DNA of 64,000 nt, from the NCBI GenBank assembly GCA_046155895.1, contig JBJXFB010000063.1, forward strand, positions 13,394 to 77,393, given 5' to 3'. The first letter of the stretch is position 1. Every line of letters starts with the position of its first letter. Made by a program: the position numbers and the translations under genes. Positions 53,994 through 61,692 of the stretch are shown here, one piece after another. The notes beneath the pieces are model-generated. The model was given only the letters and a program-made list of their open reading frames with translations. It ran no database searches and was not told the origin of the DNA. This DNA comes from DASYPQ01 sp046155895 (GTDB taxonomy: Bacteria > Planctomycetota > UBA1135 > GCA-002686595).

Positions 53994-55118
53994 ATGCGCA
54001 CCGTCCCGAGCCTTGTCGCAGCCGTCGTATCGCTCGCTTCCGTCGCCGGCGCCCAGACGGTTTTCGTCCCGCCGGTCGACATCTCGGTGCTGCGACACCG
54101 GCACACGATCACCCCAGGAAGCCCCCCGTTCACCGACACCGTGGACGCCGTCGACTTTCCCTGCAGCGCCGGAGCCTGCAACGGGCCGGGATTCATGGCA
54201 TCCATCGGCACGGGAGACACGATCGTCGTCCGCTTCGAGGCTCCCCCGGGCCGGCGCTTCGCCGTCACGCGCGCTCCCGGCGGCGACCAGGTCTTCTTCG
54301 CCAGCGCGCTCTGGCAGACGGACGGCGGCGACGCCACCTCGAGCTTCGCGACGCCGACCATCAACTTCGAAAACTTCGCGGGGGTGTCCCCCACCCTCGG
54401 GGACTCGCTGCACTACGTCAGCAACCAGGGCGAGGCCGTCTACAGCCACAACGTGTACTCGGTGAACGGCGACTTCTCGTTCACGGCGTTGGACGTGCGT
54501 TTCACCGTAGGCCACGCCCTGGCTCCCGCGCCGCGGACCTACCATGCGGTCGATTCCAGCGCCTTGCCTTCCTTCGGCAGCCAGCATCGGGTCTCCGGCA
54601 CGGCGAGCGACACGACGGTGATGTCGATCGAGCCCATCCCGGGAACGGGCTTCTGCTCGGGAGACGGAACCCAATCGCCCTGTCCCTGCGGGAACAGCGG
54701 CTCGCCCGGCCGCGGCTGCGAGAACTCCTCGACGACCGGCGGCGCCCTGTTGAGCGCCGCGGGATCGAGCAACCCGGACACGATGGTCCTGAACGTGGAC
54801 GGTGAGGAGCCCACCGCGCTCACGATCTTCGTCCAAGGCACCCAGGCGATCGCGCCCGTCGCCTACGGAGACGGCCTGCGTTGCGTCCACGGCGAGCTGA
54901 AGCGCCTCTACACGAAGACCGCGAGCGGAGGATCGTCGTCCGCGCCCACGGGTGGCGAGCTCTCGATCACCGCTCGATCGGCCCAGCTGGGCCACACGAT
55001 CGCGCCCGGCTCGACGCGCTACTACATGACGTACTACCGCGACGGGGATGCGGGGTTCTGCCCCAGCCCGACGGGCAGCACCTTCAACGGATCGAACGGC
55101 TGGACGATCCTCTGGTGA
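53994..55118 (+). CDS. Secreted cysteine-patterned protein, tandem paralogue 2
   Basis: 374 residues; signal peptide to about AGAQ. Same plan as paralogue 1: FVPPVDISVLRHRH, FPCSAGACNGPGF, FCSGDGTQSPCPCGNSG, YGDGLRCVHG, GSTRYYMTYYRDG, FCPSPTG and the terminal SNGWTILW. The eight cysteines keep their positions. Most of the change is in the middle of the N-terminal domain (residues ~95-190). ATG 53994 chosen because the signal peptide starts there. 159 bp after paralogue 1, 10 bp before paralogue 3. Confidence 0.8.
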   Translation: MRTVPSLVAAVVSLASVAGAQTVFVPPVDISVLRHRHTITPGSPPFTDTVDAVDFPCSAGACNGPGFMASIGTGDTIVVRFEAPPGRRFAVTRAPGGDQVFFASALWQTDGGDATSSFATPTINFENFAGVSPTLGDSLHYVSNQGEAVYSHNVYSVNGDFSFTALDVRFTVGHALAPAPRTYHAVDSSALPSFGSQHRVSGTASDTTVMSIEPIPGTGFCSGDGTQSPCPCGNSGSPGRGCENSSTTGGALLSAAGSSNPDTMVLNVDGEEPTALTIFVQGTQAIAPVAYGDGLRCVHGELKRLYTKTASGGSSSAPTGGELSITARSAQLGHTIAPGSTRYYMTYYRDGDAGFCPSPTGSTFNGSNGWTILW

Positions 55119-55128
55119 GGTTGAAATC

Positions 55129-56247
55129 ATGCGCGCAGTCGCCGGATTCGCCCTGACCCTTCTCTCCCTCGGTTCCGTCGCCAGCGCCCAGACGGTCTAC
55201 GTCCCGCCGGTCGACATCTCGGTGCTGACCCACCAGCACACGCATGTCGGCGGAAGCCCACCGCACACCTACACCACGGACTCCGTTGACTTTCCTTGCA
55301 ACCCCGGAGCCTGCAACGGACCAGGGTTCACGGCATCGATCGGCACGGGAGACACGATCGTCCTCCGATTCGAGGCACCAGCGGGCACTCGGTTCGCCGT
55401 CCACCGCGGTCCCGGCAGTACGCAGACTCTCTTTGCCCGCGCCCGGTGGCGGACGAACACCACGGACACGAACTCGAACGTCGCCACACCCTCGATCACC
55501 TTCGAGAACCTGGTGGGGCCACCGCCCGTTCTGGCGCTAGCGCAGAACTACGTCAGCGACGATGGACAATCTGTCTTCAGCCTGAACGTGTTCACGGTCC
55601 CCAGCGATTTTTCGTTCACGGCGTTGATGGTGCAATTCACGGTGGGCCATTCCCTGGCTCCGATGTCGCGCAGCTACGGTCCGGTCGATTTCGGCTCCTT
55701 CGGCAGCTTCCACGACTGGTACGGCGGAGGCCTCCCTGACTTGACCGTGATGTCCATCGAGCCGATCTCCCCGGGTCTGTTCTGCTCCGGAGATGGGATG
55801 GCGACTCCATGCCCGTGCGGGAACAGCGGCATTCCAGGCCGGGGGTGCCAGAATTCGTCGGCGACCGGGGGCGCTCGACTTTGGGGGAGAGGCATGACCA
55901 GCCCCGACTCGATGGTCCTGTACGTGGACGGGGAGCTGCCCAGCGCGATCACGATCTTCCTCCAGGGCACCCAACAGATCCAGCCCGTCGTGTACGGAGA
56001 CGGACTTCGGTGCGTGCACGGATTGCTCAAGCGCCTCTACACGAAGACCGCCAGCGGAGGAATGACGTCGGCGCCCTGGGTGAACGATCTCTCGATCACC
56101 GCCCGATCCGCGCAGATGGGAGACCCGATCGCGCCCGGCTCGACGCGCTACTACATGACGTACTACCGCGACGGCGTCGCCGGGTTCTGCCCCAGCCCGA
56201 TGGGCAGCACTTTCAATGGATCCAACGGCTGGGCGATACTCTGGTGA
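55129..56247 (+). CDS. Secreted cysteine-patterned protein, tandem paralogue 3
   Basis: 372 residues; signal peptide to ASAQ. Same two domains: YVPPVDISVLTHQH, FPCNPGACNGPGF, FCSGDGMATPCPCGNSG, YGDGLRCVHG, FCPSPMG and SNGWAILW. It is the most diverged in the C-terminal domain (GARLWGRGMTSPDSMVL). Only 10 bp separate it from paralogue 2, so those two are surely co-transcribed. The next gene, an anchored protein, begins 18 bp later in the same frame. Confidence 0.8.
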   Translation: MRAVAGFALTLLSLGSVASAQTVYVPPVDISVLTHQHTHVGGSPPHTYTTDSVDFPCNPGACNGPGFTASIGTGDTIVLRFEAPAGTRFAVHRGPGSTQTLFARARWRTNTTDTNSNVATPSITFENLVGPPPVLALAQNYVSDDGQSVFSLNVFTVPSDFSFTALMVQFTVGHSLAPMSRSYGPVDFGSFGSFHDWYGGGLPDLTVMSIEPISPGLFCSGDGMATPCPCGNSGIPGRGCQNSSATGGARLWGRGMTSPDSMVLYVDGELPSAITIFLQGTQQIQPVVYGDGLRCVHGLLKRLYTKTASGGMTSAPWVNDLSITARSAQMGDPIAPGSTRYYMTYYRDGVAGFCPSPMGSTFNGSNGWAILW

Positions 56248-56265
56248 GTCCACGGAGGGCATCCC

Positions 56266-56889
56266 ATCAGCTCCGCACCGTCCGTCCTGATTGCAGCTGG
56301 GTTCCTCGGCCTCTCGGGCGCCGCAGCCGGATTCGTACTCGGCCGATGGTCGGCCGCGCCACCTCCCGCACCTCCGGTCGAGATCACGAAGCCCGTTCGC
56401 GCCGAAGCGCCCGACCTCGGCCCGCTACTCGCCGAGATCCGCCAGAGTCACGACGAGATCCTCCGCGAGCTGCGCGAGCGGCCGAGGATGCCCGCCGGAG
56501 TCGCCAGTGGCGCCACCGTCGAGCAGCCCGTCCGCGACGAGAGGCTCGATCGCCTGAACGCGGCCGTGGAGAAGCTGAACGAGCGGCTGGGAGCGGACCG
56601 CGGCCCGGGCTACGCGAACCTCGGGAGCCTCCAGGACGACGTCCACATCCGGCTGAAGAGGTTCGAGCTCGGGCTCGACACGAGGGAGGAACTCGTTTCG
56701 CGGCTCCGGACGGCCCATGACCGCTGGTCGCAGGCGAACCTCCTCGGACGCTACGGGGCGCCGGTCAGCCTGCGCGAGGAGAACGGCGCGCGGGTCGTCG
56801 CCTTCCCCCTCGTCGACGCCGGCCAAGTGGAGTTCCTCCTCGCGGACGATCGGGTGATCGAGATCCGCATCGTCACGGTCCCCCGCTGA
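56266..56889 (+). CDS. Membrane-anchored small protein, probable ATC start
   Basis: With ATC 56266 as start the protein has 207 residues: Ser-Ser-Ala-Pro-Ser, a clear transmembrane helix (VLIAAGFLGLSGAAAGFVLG), a Pro/Ala linker, a charged helix (EIRQSHDEILRELRERP) and a C-terminal alpha/beta domain (GRYGAPVSLREENGARVVAFP). GGAGGG at 56254-56259 lies exactly 6 nt before the ATC. No ATG, GTG or TTG occurs in frame until 56488, which would give 133 residues without the anchor. The coding frame is certain, the start inferred. The C-terminal domain is unassigned. Ends 3 bp from convergent smpB. Confidence 0.65.
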   Translation: MSSAPSVLIAAGFLGLSGAAAGFVLGRWSAAPPPAPPVEITKPVRAEAPDLGPLLAEIRQSHDEILRELRERPRMPAGVASGATVEQPVRDERLDRLNAAVEKLNERLGADRGPGYANLGSLQDDVHIRLKRFELGLDTREELVSRLRTAHDRWSQANLLGRYGAPVSLREENGARVVAFPLVDAGQVEFLLADDRVIEIRIVTVPR

Positions 56890-56892
56890 CGC

Positions 56893-57381
56893 TCACCGTC
56901 TCCGGCTCATCGCCCGGTCGATCTCCCGCCGGTCGTCCTTCTCCTTCTTGTCGGCGCGCTTGTCGTAGAGCTTCTTGCCCTTGCACAGCGCGATCAGGAT
57001 CTTCGCCCGCGATCCCTTGAAGTACAGGGCCAGCGGCACGATCGTCATCCCCTTCTCCTTCACCTGCGCGTGCCACTTCGCGATCTCCTTCTTGTGCAGG
57101 AGGAGCTTGCGGTCCCGCGTCGGCGCGTGGTTGTGGATGTTCCCCTGCGCGTACTCGGGGATGTGCATGCCGACCAGCCACATCTCGTGGTTGCGCACCA
57201 TGCCGAAAGCCTCGCCGATCGAGCACTCCTTGGCCCGAAGGCTCTTCACCTCGGTCCCCGTCAGCGCCATCCCGCACTCGAGCTCGTCCAGGACGTGGAA
57301 TTCGAAGCGCGCCCGCTTGTTCGTGGCGACCATCCGCGGGGCTCCGGCGTCCTTCTCGCCCTCCTTCTCCCGCCGCGCCAT
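56893..57381 (-). CDS. smpB: SsrA-binding protein
   Basis: 162 residues. Binds tmRNA and carries it to stalled ribosomes. NKRARFEFHVLDELECGMALTG (in parts), TEVKSLRAKECSIGEAF, HIPEYAQGN and KLYDKRADKKEKDDRREIDRAM match SmpB throughout, including the basic C-terminal tail that probes the mRNA channel. An N-terminal extension of about 17 residues is charged. ATG 57381 chosen over upstream possibilities. Its RNA partner ssrA lies only 4.4 kb away. Confidence 0.96.
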   Translation of the reverse strand: MARREKEGEKDAGAPRMVATNKRARFEFHVLDELECGMALTGTEVKSLRAKECSIGEAFGMVRNHEMWLVGMHIPEYAQGNIHNHAPTRDRKLLLHKKEIAKWHAQVKEKGMTIVPLALYFKGSRAKILIALCKGKKLYDKRADKKEKDDRREIDRAMSRRR

Positions 57382-57454
57382 CCCGCCAGGATAGCGCCGG
57401 AGATCCCGGCGCGAGCTTGAGTCCCGCGAGAGACTGTCCGATCCTCTGACCACC

Positions 57455-58864
57455 TTGATCCAACACGCCACCGACCCGACCGATCTCCTCCAGGAAGTCC
57501 TTTCCGCGAAATCGGGCGGCTTCCTCGAGCTCCGCTACCACAAGAAGCGCACGCGCTCCGTCGCCGTCGAGAAGGGCCGCGTCGACGCGGCGCAGGTCAC
57601 GGAGCACACCGGCGTCGGCGTCCGCGTCCTCGAGGAGGGCACCTTCGGATTCGCCAGTACAGATAGGCCCGACGCGGCCTCGATCGCCGCGGCGGTCGAT
57701 GCGGCCCGCGAGGTCGCGCGCGCGTCCGCCCAGGCCCGCTCCGAGCGCTGCCCGCCCCTCCCGCGCGTCGCCCTGGCTCGCGGCCGCTTCGAATCGCCCG
57801 GGGTCGACGAGCTCCTCGAGGCTCCGATCGAGAGAACTCTCGACCTCGTCCTGCGCCTCGAGGCCCAGGCGCGCGGCTCCTCGAGCTCGATCCAGAGCGC
57901 CTCCTGCGGCTACACCGAGATCTTCGAGGAGAAGGGCATCGTCACGAGCGACGGCGCCAAGGCCTGGACGCGCCTCGTCCGTCCGGAATTCCGCGTCGCC
58001 GCCGTCGCGCGCAAGGACGGCGAGATCCAGCGCGGAGTGGAGACCGTCGGAGCGACCGGCGCGTGGGATTGCCTCTTCCGCGGCGCTTCGCCCGAGACCC
58101 TCGCCGACCGGGCCGCCGCGCGCGCCGTCGACCTGCTCTCCGCCGGATACCCCGAAGGCGGCCGCGTGCGCGTCCTGCTCTCTCCCGCGCTCGTCGGACT
58201 CCTGACCCACGAAGCGATCGGCCACACGGTCGAGGCCGATTTCGTCCGGGCCGGCTCCGTCGCGGCCGGCAAGATCGGCCAGCGCGTCGGCTCGGAGCGG
58301 GTCACGCTGGCCGACTCCGGCGCGAGCGAATTCCACCCCGGGGCGGGCGGCACGCTGGCCGTCGACGACGAGGGCGTCCAGGCCGGCAACACGGTGATCA
58401 TCCGCGACGGCGTGCTCGTCTCGTACCTCCACGACCGGGAGAGCGCCGCGCGCTTCGGCGTCGCTCCGACGGGGAATGCGCGCGCGTGGGAGTTCGAGCA
58501 CTCGCCGCTCATCCGCATGCGCAACACCTACATCGCGCCCGGGGACGCCGATCTGGACGAGCTGATCGCGGCGCTCGGTGACGGCTACCTGCTCGACGGC
58601 GCCGCCAACGGGCAGGCCGACAGCAACGGCGAGTTCATGTTCGGCACGCGCGAGGCGTACCGCGTCACGGGAGGGAAGAAGGGGCCGCTCCTGCGCGGCG
58701 TGAACATCTCCGGAACTGCATTCGAGGTCCTGAAGTCCGTCGAGCGCGTCGGGAAGGACTTCCGCTGGGATCTCGGCGCCGGCCACTGCGGCAAGGGCCA
58801 GCCCGCGAAGGTCGACGCGGGCGGCCCCTGGATCCTCTGCACCGTCGTCCTGGGAGGCCGCTGA
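57455..58864 (+). CDS. tldD: TldD metalloprotease subunit
   Basis: 469 residues. HEAIGHTVEADF holds the HExxxH zinc motif that marks the catalytic subunit of TldD/TldE; GNTVIIRDGVLVSYLHDRESAARFG and NTYIAPGDADLDELI are typical later motifs. With PmbA it degrades or trims peptides such as modified microcins and gyrase poisons. The proposed TTG 57455 start has no clear Shine-Dalgarno, so the N-terminus is uncertain by several codons. Divergent from smpB; followed by pmbA in TGATG overlap. Confidence 0.92.
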   Translation: MIQHATDPTDLLQEVLSAKSGGFLELRYHKKRTRSVAVEKGRVDAAQVTEHTGVGVRVLEEGTFGFASTDRPDAASIAAAVDAAREVARASAQARSERCPPLPRVALARGRFESPGVDELLEAPIERTLDLVLRLEAQARGSSSSIQSASCGYTEIFEEKGIVTSDGAKAWTRLVRPEFRVAAVARKDGEIQRGVETVGATGAWDCLFRGASPETLADRAAARAVDLLSAGYPEGGRVRVLLSPALVGLLTHEAIGHTVEADFVRAGSVAAGKIGQRVGSERVTLADSGASEFHPGAGGTLAVDDEGVQAGNTVIIRDGVLVSYLHDRESAARFGVAPTGNARAWEFEHSPLIRMRNTYIAPGDADLDELIAALGDGYLLDGAANGQADSNGEFMFGTREAYRVTGGKKGPLLRGVNISGTAFEVLKSVERVGKDFRWDLGAGHCGKGQPAKVDAGGPWILCTVVLGGR

Positions 58865-60261
58865 TGCCCGCCGCCACTGCCCGCCCGAGGGCGTCTTTCG
58901 ATCCGGCGCGCGTCGAGCGCGAGCTCCTCGAGCGCTCGCAGCAGCTCCTCGAACGCGCTCTCGCGCTCGGTGCCGACGAGGCCGAGGTCTGCGCCGCCGG
59001 ATGGCGCTCGATCTCCGTGCGATTCGAGAAGGGCGACCTGAAGCTCGCACAGGTCGACCAGAGCTCGACGCTCGGGCTGCGCGTCTTCCGCGACAAACGC
59101 CTCGGATTCGCGTCGACGAACCAGGCCGGCGCGGCCGCCGCCGAGGCCTGCGCTCGGGACGCCCTCGCGCTCGCGGCGCTCTCGCCCCCCGATCCGCACA
59201 ACGTCCTGCCGGATGCGAGGCCGATCCAGGCGGGCCGAAGCCTCCTGGACGAAGCCGTCGCGGACGTCTCCGTCGACAGGGTCCTGCGTGCGGGCCAGGA
59301 CCTGGTCCTCCGCTCGAAGGCCGATCCGCGCCTCGCCATCGATAGCGCGAGCATGGACGCCTCGGCGCTCGCGCGCGCCGTCGTCACGAGCCGCGGGATC
59401 CGCGCCAGCGAGTCCGACGCGCAGATCGGATGCAGCGTCTTCGGCATGGCGGTCGATGGCGCGGACGTCGGCGGGTTCCATTACGCGGGAGACTCGGTCC
59501 GGAGCCTCGCCGGCGTGGACGCCGCGGTCGAGGCCGCGGCGCGCGAGTTCTCGCTCGTGTCCCTCGGCAATCTCGGCGCGCGGGCCGCCCGGTCGTACAC
59601 CGGCCCAGTCCTCTTCGCCCCCGACGCGCTGCTCGAGATCTTCGTCTCCCCCGTCCTCTCGGCCGCGAGCGCGATCGGCGTCCAGCGCGGGCGCAGTCCG
59701 CTGGCCGGCAAGATCGGCTCCGCGATCGCCTCCCCCTCGATCACGATCCACGACGACGCCTCCGACCGCACGCTCGCGGGCGCTTCCGCCTTCGACCGCG
59801 AGGGGCAGCCCTGCGGCCGCTTCGGGATCGTCGAGCAGGGCCAGCTCGCGAGCTACCTCTACAACGGCTACGCGGCCGCCGTGGAAGGGCGCGCTTCGAC
59901 CGGACACGCCGCGGGTTCTCCCCGATCGGTGCCCGGGCTCTCGACGCACGCCGTCTCCGTTCTCGGAGGGACCGGGGGGGGCCGCCGCGAGCTCGAGCGC
60001 GCGCTCGGCAGCGGACTCTACGTCCAGCGCTTCTCCGGGACCGTCGACCCCGCCTCCGGGGACTTCTCGGGCGTCGCGAAGTCCGCGCGCTGGATCGAGG
60101 GCGGCGAAGTCGCCTATCCCGTGAAGGAGACGCTGATCGGCGGCAACGTCTTCGATCTGCTGAAGCGCGTGATCGCCCTCTCCTCGAAGGCGGAGCGGTG
60201 CTCGGGGGAAGCCCGCGCCCCCTACGCGCTCCTCGACGCGGTCGCCGTGACCGCGGGTTGA
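58864..60261 (+). CDS. pmbA: TldE/PmbA subunit
   Basis: 465 residues. Non-catalytic partner of TldD: the equivalent helix lacks HExxxH (ALLEIFVSPVLSAASAIGV instead), while SSTLGLRVFRDKRLGFAST, YNGYAAAVEGRASTGHAAG and YPVKETLIGGNVFDLLKRV are conserved. ATG overlaps the tldD stop. Its own TGA stop is embedded in the -35 box of the following tRNA promoter. Confidence 0.92.
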   Translation: MPAATARPRASFDPARVERELLERSQQLLERALALGADEAEVCAAGWRSISVRFEKGDLKLAQVDQSSTLGLRVFRDKRLGFASTNQAGAAAAEACARDALALAALSPPDPHNVLPDARPIQAGRSLLDEAVADVSVDRVLRAGQDLVLRSKADPRLAIDSASMDASALARAVVTSRGIRASESDAQIGCSVFGMAVDGADVGGFHYAGDSVRSLAGVDAAVEAAAREFSLVSLGNLGARAARSYTGPVLFAPDALLEIFVSPVLSAASAIGVQRGRSPLAGKIGSAIASPSITIHDDASDRTLAGASAFDREGQPCGRFGIVEQGQLASYLYNGYAAAVEGRASTGHAAGSPRSVPGLSTHAVSVLGGTGGGRRELERALGSGLYVQRFSGTVDPASGDFSGVAKSARWIEGGEVAYPVKETLIGGNVFDLLKRVIALSSKAERCSGEARAPYALLDAVAVTAG

Positions 60262-60286
60262 CCTGACCGCAGGCCCGGCGTATCGT
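60258..60286 (+). promoter_or_regulatory. Sigma70-type promoter of tRNA-Leu(CAG)
   Basis: TTGACC (60258-60263), exactly 17 bp, TATCGT (60281-60286), then 13 bp to the tRNA. The -35 hexamer includes the pmbA stop codon TGA (60259-60261). Confidence 0.75.
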
Positions 60287-60299
60287 CCCCGCCCCACTC

Positions 60300-60385
60300 G
60301 CCCGGGTGGCGGAACTGGCAGACGCGCATGGTTCAGGTCCATGTGCCGCAAGGCATTGGGGGTTCGATTCCCCCCCCGGGCACCA
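60300..60385 (+). tRNA. tRNA-Leu, anticodon CAG
   Basis: 86 nt with encoded CCA. Acceptor GCCCGGG pairs with CCCGGGC; anticodon stem CATGG/CCATG encloses loop TTCAGGT, giving CAG; long variable arm TGCCGCAAGGCA; T-loop GTTCGATTC. Class II leucine tRNA reading the CTG codon favoured in this GC-rich genome. Confidence 0.96.
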
Positions 60386-60507
60386 GCCCCGATCCGCGTC
60401 GGAAGCCGAGCTTCCTCGCGCTCGCGCGCGGGAGCCTCGCGGTCACGCTCGTCGCTCTCGCCGCCGTCGCGGTGATCTGGGCCTTGTTCCGCAAGCTCGA
60501 GCTCTAG
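60343..60507 (+). CDS. Orphan single-helix membrane-protein frame overlapping tRNA-Leu
   Basis: The codons from 60388 to the TAG at 60505-60507 read like a small membrane protein: basic start (PDPRRKPSF), one clear hydrophobic helix (VTLVALAAVAVIWALF) and KLEL end, with over 85% G or C at third positions. The stop lies 4 bp before the mscS ATG. No normal start codon exists between the tRNA and the helix; the only in-frame one is GTG 60343 inside the tRNA. Either the start is non-canonical or inside the tRNA, or this is a gene remnant. Confidence 0.35.
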   Translation: MPQGIGGSIPPPGTSPDPRRKPSFLALARGSLAVTLVALAAVAVIWALFRKLEL

Positions 60508-60511
60508 AACG

Positions 60512-61612
60512 ATGACGCTCCAGGACTTCCTCGCCGAGCAGGTCGCGGGCAATTCCGTCCGCAGCTGGCTGTACGGGCTGACGGCCTTCGTCGCCGCCTT
60601 CGTCCTCCTCTCGATCGTCAAGCGCCTGGCGCTGGCGCGCCTGGCCAAGCTGGCCGAACGAACGACGACCGATATCGACGACCTCGTCCTCGACCTCGTG
60701 CGCAGGACCGGCACGTTCTTCCTCGTCGCGATCTCGATCTTCTTCGCGCACCACTGGCTCGTCGTGTCCGCGGAGTACTCGGGCTACGTCCGCAGCGCGC
60801 TGAAGATCGCGATGTGGATCCAGGCCGGGCTGTGGGGCCTGTCGCTGGTTCAATTCGGGATCGCACGCATGGTGCGCGGGAGTCCCGCGGACGACCCCTC
60901 GCGGACGATGGGCGCGTCCGTGCTCGGCTTCATCGGGCGCGTGATCGTCTGGTCCCTCGTCCTCCTCCTCTGCCTGCAGGCGATGGGGCAGGAGATCGGC
61001 CCCCTACTCGCCTCCCTCGGCGTCGGCGGCATCGCGGTCGCCCTGGCGCTCCAGAACATCCTCGGCGACCTGTTCGCCTCGATCACGATCCTGCTCGACA
61101 AGCCCTTCGTCGTCGGCGACTCCGTCGTCCTCGGCGAGTTCGTGGGCAGGGTCGAGCGCATCGGCATCAAGACCACGCGCCTGCGCAGCATCACGGGCGA
61201 GGAGATCGCGGTCGGGAACAACGACCTCGTCTCCTCGCGCCTGCGGAACTTCAAGCACCTGCTGGACGGACGCCAGCAGTTCACCCTGGGCGTCACGTAC
61301 CAGACCCCCGCCGAGAAGGTCGAGGCGATCCCGTCCATCGTGAAGGAGATCGTCGAGGCGACTCCCGGCACGCGCTTCGGCCGGGCGCACTTCGTCCGAT
61401 TCGGCGACTTCGCGCTGATCTACGAAGTCGTCTTCTTCGTCCTCTCGGGCCAGAAAGAGGAAGCGATGGACGCCCAGCACCAGATCAACGTCGAGATCCA
61501 CCGCCGTTTCGAGGCCGAGAAGATCGAGTTCGCCTACCCGACCCAGACCGTCTACCACGTCGGGCCGACGGGCCAGGCCCAGCCGGTTCAGAAGGAATTG
61601 TCGCGCGGATAG
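60512..61612 (+). CDS. MscS-family mechanosensitive channel
   Basis: 366 residues. Four to five membrane helices, the last being the pore helix LGVGGIAVALALQNILGDLF, followed by the beta domain DKPFVVGDSVVLGEFVGRVERIG and the C-terminal alpha/beta domain, all typical of MscS. Opens on membrane tension to release osmolytes. Starts 4 bp after the orphan small-protein frame. The last 25 bp overlap a small minus-strand gene. Confidence 0.92.
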   Translation: MTLQDFLAEQVAGNSVRSWLYGLTAFVAAFVLLSIVKRLALARLAKLAERTTTDIDDLVLDLVRRTGTFFLVAISIFFAHHWLVVSAEYSGYVRSALKIAMWIQAGLWGLSLVQFGIARMVRGSPADDPSRTMGASVLGFIGRVIVWSLVLLLCLQAMGQEIGPLLASLGVGGIAVALALQNILGDLFASITILLDKPFVVGDSVVLGEFVGRVERIGIKTTRLRSITGEEIAVGNNDLVSSRLRNFKHLLDGRQQFTLGVTYQTPAEKVEAIPSIVKEIVEATPGTRFGRAHFVRFGDFALIYEVVFFVLSGQKEEAMDAQHQINVEIHRRFEAEKIEFAYPTQTVYHVGPTGQAQPVQKELSRG

Positions 61613-61686
61613 GCCGCGATCGCGACGACGACCGCGATCAGGAGCAGCGCCGCCGCACCGATCGCGATCCAGTAGGTGAGCGGCAT
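61588..61686 (-). CDS. 32-residue single-pass membrane protein
   Basis: ATG 61686 to TGA 61588-61590. The translation begins MPLTYW, has one strong helix (IAIGAAALLLIAVVVAIAA) and ends AYPRDNSF. It starts 6 bp after the rsmG stop in the same direction, with GGGAG about 10 nt upstream, so it would be co-transcribed. Its 3' end runs 25 bp antisense into mscS. Too short for standard gene calls; no family recognised. Confidence 0.5.
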   Translation of the reverse strand: MPLTYWIAIGAAALLLIAVVVAIAAYPRDNSF

Positions 61687-61692
61687 CCCGGC

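Noticed and set aside
60300..60385. tRNA-Leu as an integration (att) site
   Set aside because: No integrase, no partial tRNA duplicate and no phage-like genes downstream; neighbours are ordinary housekeeping genes.
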